Shown here one piece after another: positions 1 to 8,136 of a stretch of DNA of 29,002 nucleotides (its first letter is position 1; every line of letters begins with the position of its first letter). The DNA is from Cyclostephanos tholiformis. Its lineage: Eukaryota; Bacillariophyta; Thalassiosirophyceae; Thalassiosirales; Thalassiosiraceae. The position numbers were made by a program, and so were the translations under genes. The notes under the pieces are model-generated. The model saw nothing but the letters and a program-made list of their open reading frames with translations. It did not search any database and had not been told where the DNA came from. Where the stretch lies: the NCBI GenBank assembly GCA_036939975.1, contig JALLPB010001415.1, positions 1 to 29,002 of the forward strand, in the 5' to 3' direction.

Positions 1-494
1 GATGAGGGGTAGTCTAAATTCGGTCTAAATAAATTCTAAATTTCGGCGGTCTAAAATTTAAGCGAATTTTGGTAGTCACCCAATAACATGCAACAATAAT
101 TTATTTTTTATTTTTCGTCCATCAACACCTTCCCGCCAAACCTTAAATGTTACGGATTCGTGAATAGGGCTCAAGATTACGGCTGCAGAGAGAGATGTAC
201 AACAGCCTTGGTTTCTCCACAATCCAATACAGCTCAACAGCCTTATCTAAATTGCCTAACAGCCTGTTCTATGTATTTTCGATAACGATCAATTATTTAT
301 TGTTCAAAAGCGCTAAAATGACGGTTTTCTCACCATGAACATCTCATGGGACTCTTCATAATGTACCAGCTCAATTTTTAGGCTTAAGTTCGGTGTACTA
401 GGTATTAGCAACATAAAAAAAAAACGAACCAGGTTTCATCGCAAGAGCAGCAGTCACACTTTCAGGTTTGGTACGTTCCAGAGAGAAAAACACC
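1..494. other. AT-rich intergenic tract, no gene seen
   Basis: No convincing coding region is visible. The first 60 bases contain several spaced copies of TCTAAAT, and AACAGCCT occurs three times between about 198 and 266. The tract ends in the 5' flank of the secreted-protein gene that starts at 495. Confidence 0.5.
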
Positions 495-1358
495 ATGATG
501 TACCCACGAAAGCTCGAAAAGCGGACGACAGCCGCTGTCAGCCTCCTCGGCCCCCTCCTTCTCCTGTCCACGGACGTCAACTGCGCCCCGGATACGCCGC
601 CCCTTACCTCAGGTAATGCCTCCGAATGGCATATTTATCCCGCCACGGTTGGCGACGAAGCTTGGTGCATCTATGGCGACTTTTCAGATGTTTCCTTCAT
701 GGCGAAATTTCCTCGGAAAACTGAAAAGATATACCCGACCTTTTGCGAATGCTGTTTGGAGAATGTATGTCACGGACAGCTTAAAATCGACTGTGATGCC
801 GGGAAGGAGACACCCCTAACCGTCATGACAGCAACGACGACCACCGCGGCGACGACCGCAGCGACGACAACCGTAGCGACTACAGCAGCGAGGACCACTG
901 TAGCGACGGCCACCGTAGCGACTACCGCAGCGAGGACCACCATAGCGACGACCGCAGCGACGACCACCATGATGACCGCCGTTCAACCTGCATTTTCTTA
1001 TTATCCCGTACTCAGGTGGGGGTATGTGTCTTGCATTGCCCAGAAACCGTACCCACCAAACGTAGAACTCTTTGGGAGTATGTGCGAATGCTGTGAGGAG
1101 AACTCTTGCTCATTTAATATGGATTGGTGCGCTGCAGATACGAGCGAAAACCAGTTCTATCCTGTAAGCAATGGTGGTGTTGTTATTTGCGTCACTGCAA
1201 AACCTTACCCAACGGATGTTACACTCTTCTCGGATGTATGCGAGTGCTGTGATAAGAATAAATGTACCGTTCCGATGGATACTTGCGCCAAAACTACCGC
1301 TGTCTCGACCGCAGCGACGAAAGGCGTGAAGGCGGCGAAAGCGGGGAAACAAAAATGA
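495..1358 (+). CDS. Secreted cysteine-rich protein with three CECC repeats
   Basis: This encodes 287 residues and belongs to no family I can name. The chosen start is the ATGATG at 495, in a good context (AACACCATGATG); an in-frame ATG at 468 would add nine polar residues ahead of the signal peptide. A hydrophobic stretch at about 13-27 followed by VNCAPD looks like a cleavable signal peptide, so the product is probably secreted or cell-wall associated. Three copies of a six-cysteine unit are visible: C58/CECC84-87/C92/C100, C180/CECC197-200/C205/C212 and C232/CECC249-252/C257/C264. Copies 2 and 3 share exact spacing, C-x16-CECC-x2-N-x-C-x6-C, and the preceding K-P-Y-P. Copy 1 is longer and more diverged. 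A Thr/Ala-rich linker (about 113-161) separates copies 1 and 2 and could be O-glycosylated. The C-terminus is Lys/Ala rich. Function unknown. Confidence 0.8.
   Translation: MMYPRKLEKRTTAAVSLLGPLLLLSTDVNCAPDTPPLTSGNASEWHIYPATVGDEAWCIYGDFSDVSFMAKFPRKTEKIYPTFCECCLENVCHGQLKIDCDAGKETPLTVMTATTTTAATTAATTTVATTAARTTVATATVATTAARTTIATTAATTTMMTAVQPAFSYYPVLRWGYVSCIAQKPYPPNVELFGSMCECCEENSCSFNMDWCAADTSENQFYPVSNGGVVICVTAKPYPTDVTLFSDVCECCDKNKCTVPMDTCAKTTAVSTAATKGVKAAKAGKQK
834..975 (+). repeat. Degenerate short tandem repeat coding a Thr/Ala linker
   Basis: Imperfect iterations of ACGACCGCAGCGACGACC-type units lie inside the secreted-protein gene and encode TTAATT/VATTAAR-type peptide repeats. The reading frame is kept throughout. 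Length variation between strains would be expected. Confidence 0.75.
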
Positions 1359-1914
1359 TTGACCAAAGACTTCGCCGTCAGCACTGGGGTCGAGGGTAAT
1401 GTTTGGTTGCAAAAGTGATGGTTGATGACGGCTTGGGAGGATGGCGAAAGCAGAGGTGGCAGAAGGGAGGGATTGTTAATGTAATTTTTTTAAGCATTGG
1501 GCCATATGTGTGGGTGCTCAAACTTCCTGTCATGAGTTCTCTTGAGCTTTTTTTCTGTTAGTATTCTCTGTAACACCTAGGATCAATTTAATATGACTGA
1601 GGATAAACTCAGATAAGATCATTGATTATAATCTTGGTTGAGTAGAGTTGGTTATTTGACCAAAATTGTACCATGCCTTCCATTGACTGGAGTAGGGCTT
1701 TCACTGAAAAGTGGGAAGCCGATATACAAAAGACTGGAAATGAAAATTACACGCTTATTTTAAGGTTAAAAATGATCTCAATCAATGGGTGAGGAATATG
1801 CGCGTCGTTTAGGATTCTACATGATTCAGTATGTCCAAAGCACACATTCCGAAGTGGCAAGTTACCACCTCAGAAAGATCCGCTGTTCTGTACTTTGAAC
1901 TGGATCTGTCGCAG
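1359..1914. other. Intergenic tract, no gene recognised
   Basis: No intact ORF is supported. A short coding-like stretch from about 1674 is quickly broken by stops and could not be assigned. Confidence 0.4.
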
Positions 1915-2560
1915 CTAATATCGAATCTCGGTAGAGTGGATATTAGATGATTCCGTAATCATCTAGATCTGACTTTAGATGATTAACCCTCATTCGGATT
2001 CGATATTTGATGGTTAGTTGGACCATCAAATATCAATTCTGGAATAAACCGATAATCAAATTTAGAGCAATTGCTGACACCTCTACAAAGGTTTGCTTTC
2101 TTGTAGTACATCCAACATATGGCCACGAGAAAGGCATCCTAAATCTTATGCTCAACTGTGTTTATGGTCATTTTATAGTCCTGATAAACAATCTAGATAT
2201 GACAATCTACCTACTTGAGCATCCAAGGAACATGGATGCCATCCCTCGATTCTTTCCTAGATATGCAGATGGTCTTCTCGATTGAAGCGAGGTTCTCACT
2301 GATTCTCTCTCTGGATTCAATATTAGATAGTGTGTGTGCCATCTAATATCAAATCTATTGATGAACGAGTGAGATTTGATGCTAGATGGTTGATGATGTC
2401 CTCAAATATCGAATCCAGATTTGATTTTTGATGACTGCAAACCATCTAATATTGAATCCAGATTTGATATTAGATGTCGCAGTCCAAGATTTGATATCCT
2501 AGACTTGATCCTACTGAGATTTGATATTGCATGGCAGCTAATCTTGGGTAGCCATCTAGA
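1915..2560. repeat. Cluster of hairpin-forming GATTTGATATTAGATG repeats
   Basis: A 16-base motif close to GATTTGATATTAGATG and its complement recurs many times, partly as adjacent inverted pairs. Clear hairpins are 1997-2013 with 2023-2039 (15 of 17 pairs, 9-nt loop), 2340-2355 with 2373-2388 (14 of 16, 17-nt loop) and 2443-2458 with 2461-2476 (14 of 16, 2-nt loop). More single copies lie near 1915, 1939, 2313, 2402, 2487 and 2511. The part from about 2045 to 2300 lacks the motif. An ORF at 2007-2285 overlaps the first hairpin and has no recognisable protein features, so I do not call it. Confidence 0.75.
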
Positions 2561-2949
2561 TTCAATGATAGCTATGCCAGATCCAGATTTGGATCATGTA
2601 CACAGCCTTCAGTATAATTGGCACTGATTCCTCTGGGACATCTTTCTGATTCAAGATATCCAACCAAGCTTAGGTGATAGGAATTGTCGTATAGTATGTG
2701 GCTCTCTTCAATGCATACTTGGATCCAACAGCTGTCTTCTTCATTGAAGAAGATATAAAGATCTGGGCAACTGTCTGTCATCTTCTTACATTAGTGATTG
2801 GCTATTTAGCAAATCATGGCAATTAGTGAGGATGTTTCCTGCTAAAATGCCATGGCCTATGACACTTGCCCCCACAAATGAAGCTATCAAAAGTAAAAAT
2901 CAGGCATGAAAAAACCTATTTTAAGGGGAAAACTTATTGCCATGAATCT

Positions 2950-3350
2950 GGAAGTTATTTTGAATGTAAGTTGCAAAGATGTGGCATAAAGTTAAAGCAC
3001 ATGACAATAAAAAACCAATGGCAAATGTGATCATGGAGAGGACCCACGGCAGGTTCTCAGGGAGCAACTCAGTGCCTCAATTTTTGAGTCCAACTGAATC
3101 TACAGTGTTGACATGCTCATCCAAGCATGTGCATATGCAGCTCAAGGACCGTACTTGCTGGCTCAGCTTGCATTTGGATCCAATCTAATTTTGTCAGAAA
3201 GTTAACATCGATTGGGAAAGCATGAAAGTGCTCCATGCAAAGCAAGCAATAGAACATAATGCAAAAGAGAACCACAAAAGATTGGCTCACAAGTATAAGG
3301 TCAAAGATCAAGTACTTATTGTTTATATGACATACCAGTGACCCAACAAT
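2950..3350 (+). pseudogene. Decayed Ty3/gypsy-type integrase fragment
   Basis: Conceptual translation, moving between frames, gives pieces in the order expected for the end of a gypsy-class integrase. First comes CKLQRCGIKLKHMTIKN, then KPMANVIMERTH, where the E would be the third catalytic acidic residue. Next is VDMLIQACAYAA with LAFGSNLIL. Last is NIDWESMKVLHAKQAIEHNA running into ENHKRLAHKYKVKDQVLIV, which resembles the integrase C-terminal region before the N-R-x-x-H-x-Y-x-x-G-D-x-V-L motif. At least three frameshifts and stops, including one within the ACAYAA part, make it non-functional. No LTRs were found around it. The family assignment rests on remembered motif order. Confidence 0.6.
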
Positions 3351-3397
3351 CCAAAAATCTCTCCCTCAACTTATACTTGAGGCCCTTTCTGTTTGAC

Positions 3398-3665
3398 AGA
3401 ATTTTTGGTGAATAGCACGGTCAAAATCCAGTGCAGAGCATGTGTGAATTTGGTGAGCATTTGCCAAATCACAACTTACCATTCCAGATAGTAAATCAAT
3501 CCTAGTATCGATAGACTTGAACTTAATTCATAAGTCCTCATAGAAATTTTGGGGAATGGCATGGTCAAAGTCCAGTGCGGAGCAGAGCATAAGTGGATTT
3601 GGTGAGCATTTGCCGAATCACTACCTATCATTCCAGAGAGTACTAATCATTGATAGACTTTGAAC
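3398..3665 (+). repeat. Two diverged tandem copies of a ~125-bp unit
   Basis: Copy 1 (about 3398-3522) and copy 2 (about 3542-3665) share AGAATTTTTGG/AGAAATTTTGG, CACGGTCAAAATCCAGTGC/CATGGTCAAAGTCCAGTGC, TTTGGTGAGCATTTGCC, CATTCCAGA and GATAGACTT in the same order. They follow directly on the integrase remnant and may derive from its 3' part or LTR edge. Confidence 0.7.
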
Positions 3666-4287
3666 CATGGCAATGAGAATCCATCTACAGCGATGAGCTA
3701 TTCAATGAGCGAGACAAGGAAGAGATTTTTTCTTCCCCCACAGATATATCAGCCTGTTTGTGATGTTGACCACTGAAATTTCCTTGATCTGTGGTCTAGA
3801 AAGAGAGGAATTTTCCCGCACAAATTATTCAAAGCCAGATGCTTCTGCTTAACTATCCTCAGCGGCGCTATTACTTTTGATATCTAAACACAAAAAATGG
3901 AATTTGGGTTAGGAAATCATGGTTAAATAGTAATTCAACCCCCTCCCCCGATTTCTATAGACAAAAACTGCTTCAGGATGGGCGTGGGGATTTTTTAAGC
4001 TACTATATCTAATCAAAGGTGCCGCTGAGTTTAAACAAACTTGACAGTGCGACAAGCAATGACTTTGTGAGCACATTGCTGTGTTGCCTCTCCTGATGCT
4101 TTGGCAAGTGAGTCGTGGGCCCTACCTCCCAAAATAGCAAGAAACAGTGGCTTGCCTAAAAAATGAATCTTTTCAGCTTTCTTCTTTTGCTTCTCCTAGC
4201 TTTAGCATTCCATTAAAAGGCAAGGCGATACACTTTCAACTTAGTAACAAGTGCACTTCATTCAAGTTCTCTCATTAAATGTGATTA
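3666..4287. other. Intergenic tract, no gene seen
   Basis: This AT-rich stretch lies 3' of the sulfotransferase gene. No ORF, RNA gene or strong repeat is supported. It will contain that gene's 3' UTR and polyadenylation signals near 4200-4287. Confidence 0.4.
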
Positions 4288-5586
4288 TCAGATATATCCT
4301 TTACCATCAAGCAATTTTTGCGTGACATTTGGTGTGGTAAAGTCACAATGTTGCAATTCAGCTTCATTTGGACATGATGCTTTCAACTCCCTCATTGATG
4401 ATTCGTATTCTGTCTCCTTAAGGTTGAGTGCACGTCGCAATATCAATTTGTAGTATTGAATCTCCACGCACAGCTCATGGCACAGTAACATACGTTCTGC
4501 TTCGCTTAAAACAGAATCGATAAGTTCTTTTGCACCGGTGTTCTGGTGAGGAAAATTAATGTTCTTCCTTAGTCTACCACCGAGCCTAGTTTCGATACTA
4601 TTCCAATCTTCAGTCATGTGCTCCGATCGTATGACGAGGAAATTTGAATGCGGTACTGAGTCGAAATAGTATTGATAGTTGTAAAACAGGTGGCCATCGT
4701 ACTGGGTTGTACCTCGGAGCCAATCTCTAGCACGCTGTTTGCACTCTTCGCTCCCTCCTCCGGTATCGGACAGTCCCTTTGCAAGCGTATTGGCGGACGA
4801 GAAACCGCAATCTAAGTATACTTTTTTTATTTGATCCCAACGTCTATCTTTCATGGAGTTGCCGTCAACATCCGGCCGGCCATATGCAATTGCGGATCGA
4901 CTCCTTTCCAGTGGGTCTCGCACAACAAAGAGGAAAAAGTCGGAATCATCTTGGCAATCGTACACATCCTTGTGAAAGATATGCGTGGCCGCTTTCGGAA
5001 GTCTTCCTGGCAAGTACTGTTCCTCGTCTTCGCAATGGAGTCGAAATCCAAGACTGCACCCTATCGAGGATCCTGCTGTTTTGCCAACATGAACGAAGCA
5101 GATAGAACTCCCTGTTGGTGGTTGAAAGTGACGTAACGGACGAACTTTGTGTGCCCACCAGGGCAACATGCTTCCTGGCCATGTTCTTTCGTATGTTGAG
5201 TCAGACCGTGGGCGATCATGCATGGACTTTTGTCTTGAGTGCTCAAACCTCGACGTGTGCTTCGATAATTGGATTCCAGCTGCTCCTGAGCGCTCAAATC
5301 TGGACAGATGCTTCGACTGTTGGATTGCAGTTGCTGTCGCCACACCTTTTCCATTGCTTTCCCTAGACAGCAGCGCAGTGTGATATTGAGTTGTGAGCAA
5401 GCCCGAGTCCTTCGATCTCGTCCGTACGCGTCCGCGTCCTCCTCTCCTACTAGATGTAGGAAGCTGCGATACACCGCCGAGAAAGATCACCATAATTCCC
5501 CAAAACAAAAGAGGATAGAGTGCCGCATGTCGCCTTTTGTTCTCTTCATTTGATGATGTCGTCGATAGATTCTTGCGCTGGCTCAT
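4288..5586 (-). CDS. Golgi-type sulfotransferase family protein, type II membrane
   Basis: This encodes 432 residues. The layout is a short basic cytosolic tail, one transmembrane segment (about 21-41), a poorly conserved stem (about 42-155) and a catalytic domain (about 160-400). FVHVGKTAGSSI (164-175) fits the 5'-phosphosulfate-binding loop of PAPS-dependent sulfotransferases, and VVRDPLERSRSA (221-232) fits the 3'-phosphate-binding segment with its Arg and Ser. HIFHKDVYD and FLVIRSEHMTEDW are also typical of the membrane-bound carbohydrate sulfotransferase class (Sulfotransfer_2/3-like). Inferred role: transfer of sulfate from PAPS to a glycan in the Golgi lumen, perhaps for extracellular polysaccharides; the acceptor cannot be told. 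The stem holds a short duplication, SKHLSRFERS (91-100) and SKHTSRFEHS (108-117). No intron is needed. Confidence 0.85.
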   Translation of the reverse strand: MSQRKNLSTTSSNEENKRRHAALYPLLFWGIMVIFLGGVSQLPTSSRRGGRGRVRTRSKDSGLLTTQYHTALLSRESNGKGVATATAIQQSKHLSRFERSGAAGIQLSKHTSRFEHSRQKSMHDRPRSDSTYERTWPGSMLPWWAHKVRPLRHFQPPTGSSICFVHVGKTAGSSIGCSLGFRLHCEDEEQYLPGRLPKAATHIFHKDVYDCQDDSDFFLFVVRDPLERSRSAIAYGRPDVDGNSMKDRRWDQIKKVYLDCGFSSANTLAKGLSDTGGGSEECKQRARDWLRGTTQYDGHLFYNYQYYFDSVPHSNFLVIRSEHMTEDWNSIETRLGGRLRKNINFPHQNTGAKELIDSVLSEAERMLLCHELCVEIQYYKLILRRALNLKETEYESSMRELKASCPNEAELQHCDFTTPNVTQKLLDGKGYI

Positions 5587-5635
5587 TTTTCGTCTCTACG
5601 TTATGTGCGCGGTGCAATAAACTTCATTATTAGAG

Positions 5636-5663
5636 TTCAGGTTCATGAGATCATGAACCTGAA
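5636..5663. repeat. Perfect inverted repeat, 13-bp arms, 2-nt spacer
   Basis: TTCAGGTTCATGA, then GA, then TCATGAACCTGAA. It lies 50 bp upstream of the sulfotransferase start, between two divergent genes. It could be a dimeric transcription-factor site or a hairpin in the 5' UTR. Confidence 0.85.
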
Positions 5664-5972
5664 AAAAGAGGTCGTGGCGAGGTTACAATCCGAGCGTCGA
5701 GCGACGATTTTGTGAGATGTTATTATTTTTTGTCATGTTATGAAACATCGTAAAGCAAGCATGAATGATTTTGAATTGTACCACCATATTGATTCCTATG
5801 TCTTTTTTCATTCTCCCGAAGGTACGATAGGTGGTATTCTCTCTATCTACTTACCTCTCTCTAGAGAAGTAATAAAGAGAGCTAGGTAGGTGTCATCTGT
5901 TGGAGATAAATCAATGACCAACGACCGCATCAGGCTCAAACACCTGCCTTGTGCCAGATTGGGGCAGACACC

Positions 5973-7290
5973 ATGGCCGACCCGCATTCTGATGACTCTA
6001 CCGCGGCTTCGTCGGGAGACGAGATGCTGAACCTCGTTCCCTTTTCTCAAGAGCATTATTCCTCCTCCAGCCCGAAGAAGAGCCGCGACGACGTGGACAG
6101 TGGTGATGAAATTAAATGCCAAGAGGTGCAATTATCGCAACATTCTTCGGCGCAACCGGATAAAAAGCGTAAGCACGAAGAAAAAGATTCCGCCGAGTAT
6201 GGAGGGGATGGGGTCGAAACGGACGAGAAAGGTACGTCGTTCGGCATAATTCAATTTTTATTTTTGCACTGATCATGTCTAACCGCCGCCATGTCGTCCA
6301 TGTCTAGCCCGGATTAACGCCAACAAAGCATTCAACATGGCCTTTCATGATCGCAAGATAGGTCGGTTATTTTGGCGCGCGGAATCAAAGAAAAGTGTCA
6401 AAATGATCTTCCCAGTTCGAGAGGCCACACGAGAGGACATTGTCGGTCTCAATCTACGTGATTACAATGATGAAACAGAATGCCCCGTCGAATACATTCA
6501 GTATCCTCACCAGCAGATGGCAATTTTTGGCCAATTCGACATTGCTTCGAAGAGGAGCCTCACTCCATATTACGGAGGAGATGATAGGAGCCGATGGTGT
6601 GCGATGAAATTCGAGCGGTATTCAAAGCAATTGAGACGAGCTCATAAAGGGCTACATGCTGTCGATTTGAAGACCGAGGAGTATTTTCTACGGCTTGTTC
6701 TTGAGAAATGTCTCGCCGAAGTGGATCAGGTAATGCTGTTGCGTGCCGAAGTTGATGAGGCGATACCGCAGGATACGCCCACTACGGACGCCGATGTCGA
6801 ATGTAAGAAATCGAGCTCCGACGAGGATGAAGATGAGGAGAACTCAATGGGATGTCGTAGGAGAACTAGGGGGGTCAAATTCGGCTTGCAAGAAAAAACA
6901 GAGCCATTAAGGGTGGGTGATCGAATTGCATTTTACAAGCAACAAGGCACCGCGGGCGATCCAACCGCTTTATGTGAGAACACCATCCTGTACATCGATC
7001 CAAAGGGCAAGTTTCCCCTGACAATCGATGATGCCTTCGCGAACTTGCCGCCGGATCATCTGGTAAAGCGCATTCAACGATGCAATCGTGGAAAACTTGT
7101 GGATAACGATGGGGGACAGTGGCGGTCTATTGATAAATTCATATTAAAAAAGGAGGGAGATCCGAACGCGTTCGGTAAGGTATTGACGGGCGAGCATGAT
7201 CGCAATGCTGAGATTATGCAACGGCATAAAGACAAGGCCATCGATAAGATGGAGAAAGATGGATTCTGTCCAAGGGATATGCTTCGTTAG
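5973..7290 (+). CDS. Two-exon probable nuclear protein, unknown family
   Basis: Exon 1 is 5973-6231 and exon 2 is 6308-7290, joined across a 76-bp GT-AG intron (GTACGT...CTAG, phase 1), giving 413 residues. The start ATG at 5973 has a strong context (ACACCATGG). Residues 1-86 are Ser/Asp rich, with SSPKKSR (32-38) and a monopartite nuclear-localisation-like DKKRKHEEK (63-71). A compact domain (about 88-235) begins ARINANKAF and includes HDRKIGRLFWRAESKKSVKM. An acidic run (SSDEDEDEEN, about 256-265) is followed by RRRTR. A second small domain (about 288-345) starts VGDRIAFYKQQGTAGDP and ends HLVKRIQRC, a pattern that could be an SH3/Tudor-like barrel, but this is only inference. The C-terminus is charged. 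I do not recognise the family. Confidence 0.8.
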
Positions 7291-8136
7291 AGAGAGACTG
7301 CAATTAGCTGCAATGACAACTCCGCCCAACGCGGCATAATGTCTAAATCACAGGCTACGTATCGAAGTTGTACCGCGATTTATCTTAGAGAGTGAGATTA
7401 AGTTGATCCTATTATTAGGAGGGCAGTCTCTAGGACGGGGATGATACGAGTTTATCATCCTTCCTTTTAATTTCATTTATTCATTTCTCAGTCCAAGGAC
7501 CGGACCCGCGAACGTCCACCTGCCACGACGATACGACCCCAACCCCTCGCGGGCCGTCGGATGCACACCCGTATGCATCGCAAGTTTACGGCGGGGTATT
7601 TGTCGAACGTCGGCAACGTCTCCCGTCGTACAGGGTCCACCATCCGTCGTCGACATTGTTGTTGTTGTATTCGTCGTCGTCGTCGTCGTCGGAGAAAGGG
7701 GGGGAGGGGGGGGGGGTCGATCCCCTCGAATACGATAATCCTCCTGCGCATGCCTCCCTCCCTAATCCAACGTCATTCTCGTCACAAACATCATCGTGCC
7801 TCCACGACCGACCGATCGATCGATCGATCGTTTGTTGTATTCGCCGGCGACGACGACGACGACGAAAGAGGTGATAACCGCGCCATTGTGGTAACCCCAC
7901 TCCCCCAACCCCGCATATTATTGCCCGAAATCATGTAGTATTGCATACTTTTTTGATAACGATTCGTTCGATCATATCGTGGAGATGAAGGTCGGTAGCG
8001 GGCCGGACATAATATAATATCTCGTGTAACCCAAAAAATCACTCTCAGGACGAGGAGTCCCGTGATGATAAAATATGACTCGTGACGTTGTGACCCAACT
8101 AGAGGTAGGTAACTAACAAGAACAAAAAACAACGAG
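7291..8136. other. Intergenic tract with CGT/CGA microsatellites
   Basis: Long ORFs here read as poly-Arg, poly-Ser or poly-Asp from trinucleotide repeats and are not supported as genes. (CGT)n at about 7673-7690 and (CGA)n at about 7849-7864 are complementary and each follows TTGTTGTATTCG, so the tract is partly a direct and partly an inverted repeat. A (GATC)-type run lies at about 7810-7830, and there is a G-run near 7697-7716. It holds the promoter of the kelch gene. Confidence 0.6.

Noticed and set aside
1674..1800. Coding-like piece starting MPSIDWSRAFTEKWEADIQK
   Set aside because: It might echo a helicase-associated repeat (WV..MR spacing), but stops and shifts follow at once and the resemblance is weak.
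2007..2285. 92-residue plus-strand ORF
   Set aside because: It overlaps the first hairpin repeat, has no domain, and sits in a repeat cluster next to transposon remains.
2572..2781. 69-residue minus-strand ORF
   Set aside because: No family motif could be recognised; possibly retroelement debris but not supportable.
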